From the NCBI GenBank assembly GCA_940671915.1, contig CALNVZ010000218.1:433345-497344 (forward strand): DNA of 64,000 bases, read 5' to 3'. The stretch is from Paracentrotus lividus. Its lineage: Eukaryota; Echinodermata; Echinoidea; Camarodonta; Echinidae. The position numbers were made by a program, and so were the translations under genes. The notes beneath the pieces are model-generated. The model was not told where the DNA came from. It made no database searches and was given only the letters and a program-made list of their open reading frames with translations. Shown piece by piece: positions 34,620 to 46,964 of this stretch (positions are counted from its first letter, which is position 1; each line of letters begins with the position of its first letter).

Positions 34620-34709
34620 TAACCCTATGTCCTCCGGGGGAGCTGTCCTCCGGGAATTGTCCCCGGGGGAGTTGTCCTCCGGGGGAGATGTCCTGATACG
34701 GCTGCAACA

Positions 34710-35490
34710 ATGGTAACTCCTTTACTTGCAGAGCTATGTTTAGCTGTATGCATATAAGTAAGTTTTATTATTATTATTATTTTTTTTTTGTTCACGCTTT
34801 TTCTTCTTATTTTTTATTTTATGTTATTGTTAAATTATTTGGATTGTTTATCTTATCATTTGGAAATAGAATAAATATGTATTAAATTGATTAAACAAAA
34901 ATATTCGTAAAATTTGAGTGGGTTAATTAGCATGTGGATTACTTTTCGTTTCACTCCATGACACCCCGAAAAAAAACCCATTTAATTCTAAAGTCAAAAT
35001 GGTGTCTCGTTATTGTCATTCCCGCTGCTTGGATTGCGGCGCTGAGAAACCACTTTTTTAATTTAACCGAATTAAGACGGAGCATAATAAACATGATTGG
35101 TGTAATTGCGTAATTACTCTCAATACAAACTCCGATAATCTAATCTGCAAATACAGTTCGTCGGCAAGGGGGTGTTCTATTAAAGTACATCAATGTGTGA
35201 TGCGGTGTCATGATGTCTATATTGGCTGATTCGTAACCGTCTTTATACGCGGTTTTTCTAAGAAATACATGAACGCTATTTTTTATGTCCAGACCAGACT
35301 CATTCATAATATATTTTGTGGTACCACATTCCAATTCCAATATTTCAATAATGCAACAGTGCAATACTTGTATGCGAAAGGTTACTTTCTTATTGTAACA
35401 TGTTTATTCTATATTCACAAGTATTGCCGCTGATTTAAGTCAGTGATCGCTCATTAATAACTTAAAAGCAAACGTCTGCATTGTGAATTT
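34710..35490. other. No gene seen
   Basis: AT-rich, with an ATT/T-rich patch at about 34768-34850. No exon recognised. Confidence 0.5.
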
Positions 35491-35761
35491 TGTTGAAGTT
35501 TATATTAAACAAATTGAACAATCGTAGGCTATAGGGTTACCAATTCTTCCGAGGAACCATATCCACTGTGACACCAAACAGGTAACGATTAAAGTACAAT
35601 GATATAAACGTAGATTGAAATAATTTCGTTGATGCCTGTTTGAATTGAGGGGAAGTGTTCATATTAAAACAACCGTAAATTTACCAATTCCTCCAAGGAA
35701 CCATATCCGCTGTCACACCGGATTGGTAACTATCAATGTACAGAGTCAACACGTATAGATT
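35491..35761. repeat. ~157-bp tandem duplication
   Basis: TTACCAATTCTTCCGAGGAA...CCATATCCACTGTGACACC at about 35536 recurs as TTACCAATTCCTCCAAGGAA...CCATATCCGCTGTCACACC at about 35682, with flanking similarity (TATTAAAACAA before it, ACGTAGATT / ACGTATAGATT after it). Confidence 0.75.
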
Positions 35762-38521
35762 TAAGCATCTTCTATCTGTTGCTGATGCATGTATATCATG
35801 ATGGGGAAGTGGTATTTGGATGCAATCATGGTAGTGTTATAGAGAGCAGTGGTATGGTTGATTGCTTGATGGTTTGATGTAATCAATTGTACTTTCATCC
35901 CATCTAGGATACAAAACGGTTCCCATGCAGAGAAATTGAATCCATTCAAAGAAGTGCTTGTAAAGCAAGAACAAACAAAAAGGAAAATATAAAAATAGAC
36001 AAGGAGAGAGAGAGAATGATGACATTCAATCAACATATTAATAATAAAGATACCGACTCGGTTAATTCGCTGTGAAAAGTTAGAGAATAAAACAAATAAA
36101 AAGACATGAGAAGGAAAAGAGCAAAACATTGATATTGCTTAGAAGTGAACGCTCGTAATTTTAAGGGCGATTCCATGATTTTCATTTTTGTTTCTTGTTT
36201 TTTCCCCCTGTTTTTATATGTCCCATACGACACAGTACTAGTTTTCATTTCAATTGTATGCGATGTGTAATCCAGTCAAGTTAATTCATGGTTTTTGTAT
36301 CCTTTCTTACTTAGTACTACTTTATGATAGCCATCAATCACAAAAACATTGCTTTGTTTTTATGTCAAAAAGCTGTGAAATGTTTTCAAAATATGACACA
36401 ACATTGCATTGCCGATGGGTGGTTGAATAAGAAACTTTACGTATCTGTTCCGTACACTATACATGCTATAAGCCGGAATGTTTATATACTTCTTTTCTTC
36501 TGACACTTGCCTATTTTCCAGCATCCCACTGGCGACACAACATAAGAAACACGCTCCAGTTCAATGAGTGATGAGCTCGCAGTAGAAATCTTGACTTTCC
36601 TTTTTTATCATCCATCCTCAACTACACGCCACCATAGAAGTTGAGGTGGCGGAGTTAATGTGTGGTTGCTACATTGTGGCGTGGGTTTGATGGAACGTGT
36701 GGTTTTTGAAGAGCAAGTCGACATTTAGTTGGTACGAAAAGAGGCTGATTGAAAAGTTCTCTCAGAATAATCCCAGGTGTATTTTTGCTTGTTTCCTCTT
36801 TTATTTCTGTCTACGGAATAAAAAGACACACAAAATAAAACAACAACAAGAAAAAAAAAAACAACAACAAAGACAAATAAAAACCGTTTTATAGTCTAGT
36901 GGATAGTCGTGGAGTTTGGATCGTATTAAAGGCCTACCACTTCATGAAATAATTTCTTTAGGAACACATTAGAACACAAGCGAGGAAAGATAAATATTCT
37001 TTTAAGGTAAAGGTCGAAGATATCAAAAGATAAACGAATTAAAATCAGATCATTGAGAAAATATGAGAAAAAAAAAAAAACCAGAAAGAAAACAAAGAAA
37101 GATGATAGATATAATAATAGGTATTGGATATACATGGATACGAGAATTAGCAGAGATATTTATTCCGAACAAATTCACAAGAACCATTATTAAAGTACCA
37201 AGTTTTGCTTGACGTTTACGTTATCTTGTTTGCCTCAGACTTAAAGGGAAATGGTGTTTCCATTGTGATGAATGTAAAGTATTAATTCTACTTGTATTGA
37301 TGAGCCTTGAATTCAAATATATAAAAGCTAATTTACACACATGGAAAATATTTCGCCTTTTAAAGAAAGTATCCCATATTGAACATTCACATTATCTTGC
37401 AGAAAATCATAAAACCTTTATCGCTACTAAATTATGTATGTGCTTGCACATTTGTATCATTCTAAATTTAGTTTTAAAACAAAGTCAAACGCACCATATT
37501 AGGACTAGTGTCTGCGTTGTATGCTTTTTTATCTCTGAAATAAAGGTTATATATCCTGCGGGGAATACTATGGACTAGACTCCTGATAGGATGATCGAAG
37601 AGGATAGTAAAAATTATTTTGAGTGAGGTATCAATCGCAGGTGTTTACTGAGGGCTCCCTTATCTCAGGGTAATCCTAACAAGGAGAAGATTGTCTTATA
37701 AAGCACTGGGAATTCATATGAATTAGATTATAGATGAAAATAGATTTTTAAAAATATGTACATGTTATTATATCCTTTCATCTGGTTTTATCATTACTAT
37801 GAGTTTGAACATTGTCAACATGTGATATCTTTATGAAATTGAATTGAAATATTTAAAAAATATCAACATTTCATATGAAATAGAATGTGAAATTAAGTAA
37901 TATAAAGGAGAAAACAAATTATATGTAAAGAAATGGACAAATATTAGTTAGGAAATTATGAAATGGAAATGTGATAAAAAGGAAGTAATTCAAAGAAAGA
38001 AAGCAGCGAGTAAGATGAAGTTTCTCTTCAAAACAATTCAAACTAATAGCCGGAAATATTCCCGCTGTATTCTGTCAATTCACCAATTTGGTTGGTTGAT
38101 AGTGATACGTATTGGATGTGATATGATATGACATTATTGGACCATGGAGTTAATGGCTGTCATAAATAAAGACGTTTGCCACGATTGCAAGGGTCTAAGT
38201 TACACATTACCTCGTCAAAGAGATGTGATTTGGGTTAATGGCGGTTATTAGGAGTCATTTGGAGTCCAAAATAAAATTTGAAAATGACTGATGAGCGGAC
38301 ATATTTCGTTTCAGTGGTTCTAGATTATTAGACAACCAGTAATTAATTGCATATAGGCCTAAATCAAACTCAATTGAAAGTTAATTACAGTATGTTATGA
38401 CGATAAGGGAATTCGAAATGTGACGAATGATATACACATAATGCATGGCATAAATCAGAGATAACATTTGATTTATGAACATCAGTAATACTATTGCGTG
38501 TATTGGTTGTAGCAATACCAA
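35762..38521. other. No gene seen
   Basis: 2.8 kb of AT-rich sequence. A small stem CGCCACC...GGTGGCG lies near 36627-36651. Short frames have no recognisable product. Confidence 0.45.
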
Positions 38522-38530
38522 CAGACAATG

Positions 38531-38655
38531 GGTTCCCGGACAACTACCCCTCGGACAATTACCCCGCTAAAACTCTGCACCTATATGACCCTAACCCTAT
38601 TTCTTGAGGTAGTTCTTCTGAGGTAATATTGTGCAGGGGTAGTTGTCCTGATGCG
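38531..38655. mobile_element. Second member of the 9-bp-TSD foldback family, 125 bp
   Basis: Starts GGTTCCCGGACAACTACCCC and ends GGGGTAGTTGTCCTGATGCG, mirroring the GGTTC...GGACA and TGTCCTGAT(A/G)CG ends of 34252-34700. The core contains ACCCTAACCCTA. Flanks CAGACAATG (38522-38530) and CAAATAATG (38656-38664) match at 7 of 9 positions, as a decayed 9-bp duplication would. Confidence 0.7.
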
Positions 38656-38664
38656 CAAATAATG

Positions 38665-39495
38665 TGCTAAAAACTTATGTCATATATTCTGTCTAATAAA
38701 GACAACTCATGATACTCTATAGGACAGGATATTTATTTTATTATGACAAAAAGTACACATGCATGCATTTTATACAATAGATTCTCTTCTTATTTTAGCG
38801 ATTTTGCTTTCTACCGAATGCACTTTTTCTAACCTCTGTTAAACGTTACTCAACTCTATTATTTCATGACCCTGATAACACTACTGAATCAAAGAAACTT
38901 GACATAATATGAAAATTCTCTAATAGCAAACCGCCCTCAAAGAGCCGAATGTTTTCCTGCTATAATCTAATTGGCGGTACATCTTTAGAGAATCATTTTA
39001 GAATGTCGTCAAAGTGCTTCAGCTAAAAGCTGTCCTGATCTCACAGCCCGGCAAACATATAGCTATAACGCTCTCAGAGGCGTTGATAGAAACATTTAAA
39101 GAGGAGGAGGTGGGGGGGGGTGTCGAATCAATTTTCAATTTTAAGCGATTTGTTTGTCCGACATAGCAATAACCAATGTATGCAAACCAGGGGTCAAATA
39201 TTGTAGTCCATTCTTTGATAACATTTTGTTTGAATACCTCGTTACTATGTAAAATTTAAGGTAGTTATTACATTATTAAACTGCCTTGTCCCCGACAGGT
39301 CTACATTAAATTTAGCGTTTCCTAAATGTTCAGCAAAAATGAAAAGGGGATCAAAATAACATGAAGTGTAATTCATGTCCTTATTGATCCACGGAGGTTA
39401 ACACATTTGCACTCATCTAAATACCTTGAAATGGTTATATTTGCTGACAGTTTCTACAAGAGTTTATATTTTATCATTAATGTTGATATGGTTAG
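38665..39495. other. No gene seen
   Basis: AT-rich sequence with a G run near 39111-39120. Confidence 0.5.
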
Positions 39496-39496
39496 T

Positions 39497-39908
39497 AATG
39501 TTGAGAGGGGGTTGTAATTGCCCTCTCTCTACCCCCTGTATTACCCCTGAAAGCACATTATTTGCCCCTCTCAACTCCCTTGCAGCATCTCTCTAATGTT
39601 GAGAAGGGGTGATAATGCCCCCTCTCTACCCCCTGAAAGCACACTATTTACCCCTCTCATCTCCCTTGCAGCATCTCTCTAATGTTGAGAAGGGGTGATA
39701 ATGCCCCCTCTCTACCCCCTGTATTACCCCTGAAAGCATAGTATTTACCCCGCTCCTCTCCCTTGCAGCACCTCTCTAAACACTGTTACAAACCATTTAT
39801 GTTAAGAGAGGGTGGTAATGCCCCCTCTCTACCCCCTTGTATTACCCCTGAAAGCCCAGTATTTACCCCTCTCCTATCCGATGCAGCACCTCTCTAAACA
39901 CTGTTACA
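39497..39908. repeat. Four-copy tandem repeat, ~86-120 bp units
   Basis: Units start AATGTTGAGAGGGG or AATGTTGAGAAGGGG at about 39497, 39595 and 39681, and ATGTTAAGAGAGGG at about 39799. Each contains GCCCCCTCTCTACCCCCT and CTCCCTTGCAGCATCTCTCT variants. The second unit lacks GTATTACCCCTGA-type sequence, so unit length varies. Confidence 0.8.
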
Positions 39909-40090
39909 GATGTACAAAGTGTTTTCCCATCACGCTGCTCTATCCATCCTCTTAAACCATGCTTAGGTTACAGTCACACCAGACACACTAAGTGAAACTA
40001 AATTATGATTAGGTTGCAGTCACACGCAGCCACAAGGCACTATGGTATCAATCTCTCTATACCTAAAGTCTTGTTCAAACCATGTACTAG

Positions 40091-40296
40091 TATAGGTTTT
40101 CCCGGTCAAGTTTAAACTATCTCCAATCAATTTAACATTTCTTCCAAGCACTTCCGTCCAAAATGTGATCGCAAATAAAAATCAAAATGTTAATTCAATT
40201 GAAAGATAGCTCCGATCCATGAGGTATCGTTTAAATTGCATGAACATTAACGAATTCGATTGCAAAGAGTTTAAAATTGACCGGGAAAACCTATAT
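40091..40296. mobile_element. MITE with AGGTTTTCCCGGTCAA termini, copy 2
   Basis: Perfect ends TATAGGTTTTCCCGGTCAA and TTGACCGGGAAAACCTATA about 205 bp apart. The interior matches copy 1 at 20647-20845. Both are in the same orientation. Confidence 0.8.
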
Positions 40297-41769
40297 TATC
40301 CTACACTAAGGAAAAATAAAAGAAAGCTAATTTTAAGGCAAATCCTTATTAAGCGCTACTTGGTAGTGCCCTATGTGTGTCGAACAAGCTAAATCTATTG
40401 TGTTATCTATATTTAAAAAATGACTCTAAAGCAAAATCTGATGAATATCAATATTATAAAAACCTCTCCCGGCAATCAGAATGACTTAATACTCTTTATG
40501 AAACTTTATTTAGATTGATACGATATTTCATTTCAATCACAATCAAAACGTGGTTTTTAATTTGACTGACTTTTTAATGTGCTTTTTTTATGAACTAAGA
40601 TATTATTTCATTACTCCCAACTGGCACTGGCTCATCATAAGAGCTCTGCCGATAAAGCTAGTTTCAAATTTCACATCTAGTTTTGTGAACTGTACAAATA
40701 TGACATTCGATAGTGAACCTGCAAATATTGATTTCTGACATCTTAATACCCAAATTGCGTTAACAGTCTGTCTGCAAAACCATCAAAACAAAGTATTATA
40801 TTTCTATTAACCGGTAGAAAGCGAGTGATGAGCATGAAATAGAGGGAACAAGTTCCCTCTCACACACACTCTCTCTCTCCTTCTTTTATAGAAATAGACA
40901 CCTCTTATCATATTTATCGCAGAGAAACTGTATGTGTGACGAAATCAAATTTTCTAAACCATGCTATTAACCTAGAAACTTTTTTGAAAAAGGGCAATGA
41001 GTTCGATTATAAAGAAAACTGTACCAATGATCATGATTATATTTTGCATTAACGTATTCTGGACGTGTCATGATGCACATCAAGCTGTTCATGTGATCAT
41101 ATTTTTTTAATGGAAAATGCGCTAGGAAATATTATGCACGGTCAATTACAAAAGCATAGCAAGGCCTTTAAACAACATTCGGTTCCATTTCCTACTCCTT
41201 ACTGAACGATCCTAGATATTGTTCTTTCATAAACCAAAAAAAAAAAATGTTCAATGTTGTAGGAGTGGATATTAGATAATAGTGATTTTTTAGAATGAAA
41301 TTTTAAAAGTGAATCTCGAGTGATCCCTGAGGTGACTCCAAATTAAGTGAAAATGGAGTTAAATGTGTATTTCAAATTTAAATTCATATGAAATTAAATC
41401 AAACGTCACTTTAAATTCACCCCATCAGAACTTTTTACTCATTTTTCTTTTAGAAAATAAAGTGTAAAGGCATTCTTCATATTGCTTGAACGAATTTGCA
41501 ACTTTCAGTGTCAAATCCGGCTGTTTCTTCCGATGGTCCGTCTAAGTCTGTATGCATGTCATAATTCCACCCTTAGTCGATACATCACACTTCCTCTCTC
41601 GTTAATCATACGAGCATCTTATCCATATTCACAAGGTGTCTCATATTTAGACCGACTCTAATGTCAGAATCAGGTTAAATTTGGCATAAGAAAGTCATAA
41701 GCAGTGGAACCATCAAGTTGTAGAAAAGGTATCAGAATTTTCCTCATTCTTCCTCACGATTCCTTGCAC
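40297..41769. other. No gene seen
   Basis: AT-rich sequence; no supported exon. Confidence 0.5.
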
Positions 41770-41890
41770 CAGTGGCAGATCCAGGATTTAAAAATAGAGG
41801 GGGGGGGGGAGGGAGTCGCCACCAAATATGTATATGCACAGCCAATGAGCGGTTTGGAAATTGTAGGGGGCGTCCCCTGGGCCCCCGCCT
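41770..41890. mobile_element. MITE with CAGTGGCAGATCCAGG terminus, copy 2
   Basis: The left end CAGTGGCAGATCCAGGATTT matches copy 1 at 18944. The right part has GGGGGCGTCCCC and GGGCCCCCGCCT, but the terminal inverted repeat is truncated after CCT. Confidence 0.6.
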
Positions 41891-41893
41891 AAA

Positions 41894-42534
41894 GTAAAAG
41901 AAAAAAAAGGAAAATACTAAAACAGAAAAAGAAAAAAAGATTGGTGGAATCGTTGATTAAACCTTCTTTGTAGATTGCATTCCAGACTAGTTACATAATA
42001 ATAGGAGCATCAAGAGTAGATTTTTAGGCATAGATGAACTATGTTCACACGATTTCCTTAAGAACATATCCAAGTAAAACGTTTGTGAAAATGGTCTAGC
42101 AATTGCTTTAGATATGATGATACCCAATGCTTATTGCATAAAGGTCTCGTATCCTAAACTCATATTGATACTATTTCAATAACCCATACCAATCCTATCC
42201 CTTTTTCAATAGACAAAGAGATTAATTAGTTACGGGAGGATCTGAAATTAGACCTGATGGGATTCCCATTCGAATGATTCCACGAGAATTAAATCACAAA
42301 TCCAAGATAAAGTTGACACTCTTTCGTAAGTAATACTCCTCGAGGTATAATCTTCGAATCAAATGGTCATTCGTTCCCGAGGGCTCTAGAAGGCTTACAG
42401 TCCCATTTATGAGGAATCCAGTTGTCTCCTAGTGATTGAGTAGGTCGTCCCTAATGCTTAGTAGTACAGTCAATATATGGTTCAACCTCACACTAATTGC
42501 AACAGAAAATCTGAAACATGTATCTTGATCAGTA
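41894..42534. other. No gene seen; edge of suspect assembly
   Basis: AT-rich. The segment at 42480-42535 is the near-perfect reverse complement of 49936-49992, linking the two edges of the disordered region. Confidence 0.5.
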
Positions 42535-43983
42535 AAATCTCCTGTGTTACACGTAGCGCCTCAAAATCATGACTATTCACAAGCTAGGTTGACAAGTTAC
42601 TTTTCCATCAGCTGCCTTTCATAACTTTATCATTGGAACAAAACTATGTACAGTGCACAGCTGTACTGTTTTTCATTATTTGGACATAGGTTAGCTCCAA
42701 AAAGTTTATACTCATAGTCCCCTATACATAATCAACCGAACTTTTGATACATTATAATGAACAAACTTCTCGTCATCTTCATGAGTAAAATTTGTCTTTC
42801 GTCATTAATTGCTTAAATTTTGAGCATCTGTTACTGTGGCAATATCAAGTCCATGGCCATGAACCGCAATACCTTCCTCATTATCAAGTGCTGATTGCGA
42901 AGTAATGCGGGTGAAGACAAGGGATTTCATTATTACTGAAAATAATTAGTTTACGTCACTACTAATGTGTCCCTTCGATTTAAAGAGTTCCATCCGTCAT
43001 GCTATTCTCCCCATCAGTCAGTCCTTTCATGTTCTTGGACAGGTTTACGCTTACAGCAAAAATGGACATTTTATTGACCACTTCCCCTTTTGCAGTTTTC
43101 ATTTATAACTTTGTCATTTCATTTCTTCTTACAATTCATACGAATTGCTTTCAAGTTGATTTCTGACATACATTCAGAAACTATCAGTCTATTGCCCAAA
43201 AACATAAAACGGTAGCTTTCATCTTTTCTTTTTTACCAGAATTAACATTTCTTGGACCCCGATCCTTTGACCTTCATGGAGTCACAAACACACAACTTAT
43301 TAGTTACCTATCTATAACATAATTAAGATTAGATCAAGTTTGGATGAAAAGCCCCATTTATATTACGCCAAATCTTACAAGTTCGAAAAAATAGCTTCCA
43401 ATGCGATAACTGACATCTACCTTTGACTTATAACTATATACCGAAGTCATAAAGCCTTCAAATTCATTTCAACATTCAAAGATTGCACTTGGCTTGGTTG
43501 ACATTATTTAGTCGATCTCAAGTTATAGTTAAAGCCCAAAGGAACTTTCAAAAGTTTACACAGGATTTTGGATTTTATTGACCTCTGACCTTTGACTTCA
43601 AATATTTATCACCAAAACCTTACAGGTTCATTCCCACCAACAACATTAACCAAGTTTGATTGACATACCTGTAGAGGGTCTCAAGTATACTAGACAAAGG
43701 AAATTCGTGGCATTTTCCCAGGTTTATTACGTTTATTGACCTCTGACCTTTGACCTTCAAATGGTTACTACCAAAACCTGTCCTTTTATTTCTATACATA
43801 ATTAACCCAAGTTTAGATAAGAATGCTTTGCCTAATTTTCTATTTTATAAATTGAAAATAAACATACATTACATCATTTTTTACATGATTTAGGCCAAAA
43901 TGACCTTTAATGACCTTTGACCTTTTGACCCCTTTCCACCACTCGAAATCCTTAGGACTTTTTGATATGTTGTAGAGGAGACT
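42535..43983. repeat. Diverged TGACCTTTGACC repeat block, copy A1
   Basis: Contains three or more diverged ~165-bp units with TTGACCTCTGACCTTTGAC and CCAAAACCTTACAGGTTCAT landmarks. The whole block is present again at about 46965-48598 in the same order, differing mainly by one-base insertions and deletions. It ends at the N gap. Confidence 0.75.
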
Positions 43984-44008
43984 NNNNNNNNNNNNNNNNN
44001 NNNNNNNN
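43984..44008. other. Assembly gap, 25 N
   Basis: Exactly 25 N. The sequence on either side (GGATTTTGATATGTTGTAG-like) is inverted-repeated, so the gap sits at the centre of a palindromic junction. Confidence 0.99.
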
Positions 44009-44240
44009 CTACAACATATCAAAATCCTAAGGATTTTGAGTGGGAAAGAGGTCAAAAAGGTCAAAGGTCAATAAGGTCATTTTGCCTATATCATTGAAAA
44101 ATGATTGTAATGTCATGTTTCCACTTATAACTATGAAATATTATAAACATACTTAACAGAACTTGGTCAATTAGATCATAACAATATGCAAATCAAGATG
44201 AGCAGGTTTTGGTATAACCATATGAGGTCAAAGGTCAGAG
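44009..44240. repeat. Inverted copy of the sequence left of the gap
   Basis: Reads as the reverse complement of about 43740-43983, with AAGGTCAAAGGTCA at 44057-44070 and again near 44225. It may be a true inverted repeat or an inverted read extension at the gap. Confidence 0.7.
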
Positions 44241-46964
44241 TCAATAAATGTCAGCTCGTGTAAATGTTGAAAATGTTCTATTAACTAGATAATTTATAAT
44301 CTGCATGAAACTTAACATTATAACATACTATTACAGTCAATATGGTTCCACCTCCACAAATATGAAACATGTCATCGTTATCAGTGAACAATCTCATCTA
44401 CACTATGCAAATCCTAAAGCACATTTATAAGTAAAGTCAATACAAAGATCTTGCCTAACATGTTCTATAAGGGTCCAAAAGTCGTCAAAGTCGATAAATC
44501 ACCTGTGGTCCTATATAACTGAAAAAATTATTTATTTTCACCTGACATATAATACAACTGTAAGATTACAGAAGTCACATATGCTTTAACAAAATATGCA
44601 AATAAAGACAGAGCCATTTTGGTAGTCACACGCATTATGAATCAATCAGAAGTGTAATACAATGTTTCGAAAACGTGTGCAAAATAGAAAAGAAATGCGT
44701 ATCCTAGGCATAACTTAAAAACCTCAGTTTACATATTAAGTATAACCTAAACTTAGATATTAAATGTATCTTTAGTATAAATTTATGTTGAAGTTTGTTA
44801 ATAATTCAGGGATGTCAATGGAATCCAGAGACTCTCGCTAATTAATAGCATGAGGAACTTTCTTTTATCCTTATGTGCCAGCTCGAGAAATCTACTAGCC
44901 AAACTTGTCACCCAATACTTTATAGCTCTATAACATTAGCATGAACTCTAATATATGTTTGCTGGATGACAGACCATATTAAGGTCAAGATCAGAGTCCA
45001 GTATGATGTCAAGAACCTGTAAAAGATAGAACACTATCTTGTTCTTTTACTACTTGAGGAATGTGAGCGTAAACATGTGGAGTTACAAACTATATTCATC
45101 TGAGTAGGCAAAATTAACATACATGTATGAACAACGCAAGTTGACAGTCACTACCAGTCAAGAGTCTAGTAGATCGTCAAAAATCCTGTAAATATGTTGA
45201 ATAATTAGGTTCTTTGATCATTATGTGTCTAGAGGAAGTACAAATGAACTTGCTCCTCAGTAATGTACACACTATAGCTGCAACTATATTGAACCGTTCA
45301 AATGGTCAGATTAAGTAAATTTTCTATCATTACAAGAACGTCGTGTGTACTATCCAACCCTAAAGTTAGAAATCACTTGAAGAGAATGTGAACCAAACTT
45401 GTTTTAAGTTATGTATTTATGATAGGTTAAATTTATGACCTTGAGCTCATGTTGATCTAAGTCAAGTAGTCCTCACAGATATAAGCTATACTTCTTGTAT
45501 ACCTTTTTAGCGATAACTTAGACTTTAGCCTACAACTACATTGAATCAAACACACACTTGATTAATTGTGATAAAATCTTGTAGCGACAAGTAAAGTCAA
45601 TCGTTACGTTTAGATAAGATATTTTAAATAATGACACCACAATATCATGAGAAGATCTTAATGAAAAGCTTTAAATTTAGGCACAATAGCTGGCCCATTA
45701 TAGTGCACCTGCAAGAATAAAACATCATGGAAATATTCATATCGTTATCTCTGCAAATTGTCTGTACAGTCATTCCTACAACAACAAAGTTTTAGGTGAT
45801 AATCCATGTATGGAGCTGTCTCAAAGAAAGACCCCACCCCAGCGGTCATTCCTGTGATTCTCGGGAAAAGTGTGCACATGTATTTAGGTCCCAGTTCAGG
45901 GGGGAAATTCTGAAATCATTGAAATAATCTGTCTCTTCGCATTTCCCCCAAACTGTTTTAATTAGGGTAGTTTTCAAATATTTTGTAGCAATTTCATAAT
46001 AGTCCCGTATAATATAATGAAAAATAATACCGCTCGGTAGAGGGTATATTTCTAACTTCCTCTCCAAAACTCTGTAAAAGATTATGTCTGTAAAAGCATA
46101 CCATCTCCTCAAGTGAATCAATTCCTTTCCCTTGATCAGTGTATAAATGATTAGCAGAGCCTTCACCTCATCAATTTTTGTTGACAAAAAAAATAAAGAA
46201 TAAGGCAAGGCAAAGGTGGCATTTCGGCCACAGATTCTACATGTAGATGTATGTTGAAGGCAGATTTACAATCTCACAAGTAAGTTTATTGTCATGGAGA
46301 AATTGTGAGGAGGACTTAACCGTACCATTTTGAAAATGAAATGCTCGACAAATTGAAGCTTATGAGCGAAAGGCTATTCTCAATTAGGTTCTAAGCCCAG
46401 ATCTCGTAAATCATAAACATTAAAACATATTTATAGCGTTGATACCTGATTACTAAAGTTTACACCCAATGATCTCATTCTTTATGTTACAGGAAGAATA
46501 GAGACCTACCAAAACAAAAACTAATAAACCACAATGAGACCAAAACACAATTAAAATCCTGACCTCTTAAGTAGTTCAAAATGAATCTTTAAACCCTTAA
46601 CATTTGTTAACTAGAACACATGGAAATCCAGCAATAACGAAATTTCCATGACAAATGTTTGCGTAAAAAGAGAATCAAAACCTCCAATTACTTTTTGAAT
46701 CCCTTACAAAATACTTCCCAGTGCTTCAGGCGAAATCCAGCAGGACAGGACACGCCCCTCTAATAATACTTATACTAATTGACTTAACATGTTAAAATTT
46801 GGGAAAACGGCGGACCTCAACTGACTAACATGGGGATCAGGCACCCACTCTATTTTCCAACATCCTGGATAGATCTATAACTGCGCTTTTCGAGTTAGAA
46901 CATGATATTCTTATATTCTCTTTAATACACTAATTACTTTTTAAGAGGTGACCGCCAATCGGGA
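44241..46964. other. No gene seen; noisy AT-rich sequence
   Basis: 2.7 kb of AT-rich sequence between two duplicated blocks. A 120-codon minus-strand frame (45846-46208) has no recognisable product. It may be read-level error sequence like its flanks. Confidence 0.4.

Larger units (their letters stand above)
34252..34700. mobile_element. Foldback transposon with 9-bp target duplication and telomere-like core
   Basis: Outer arms are AGGACATCTCCCCCGGAGGA... and the complement, built from repeated GGACAACTCCCCCGGA units. The core holds six CCCTAA repeats and a later-inserted MITE. The element starts GGTTCTAGGACA and ends TGTCCTGATACG. It is flanked by a perfect 9-bp direct repeat GCTGCAACA (34243-34251 and 34701-34709). 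Without the inner MITE it is about 204 bp. A 176-codon minus-strand frame across it is only the repeat. Confidence 0.8.

Noticed and set aside
34180-34710. 176-codon minus-strand frame, the longest in the window
   Set aside because: It is entirely the GC-rich inverted arms, CCCTAA array and nested MITE; the repeated peptide (poly LGLGLG) follows from the repeats.
45846-46208. 120-codon minus-strand frame
   Set aside because: Lies in probable error-rich sequence, has no recognisable product and no splice context.
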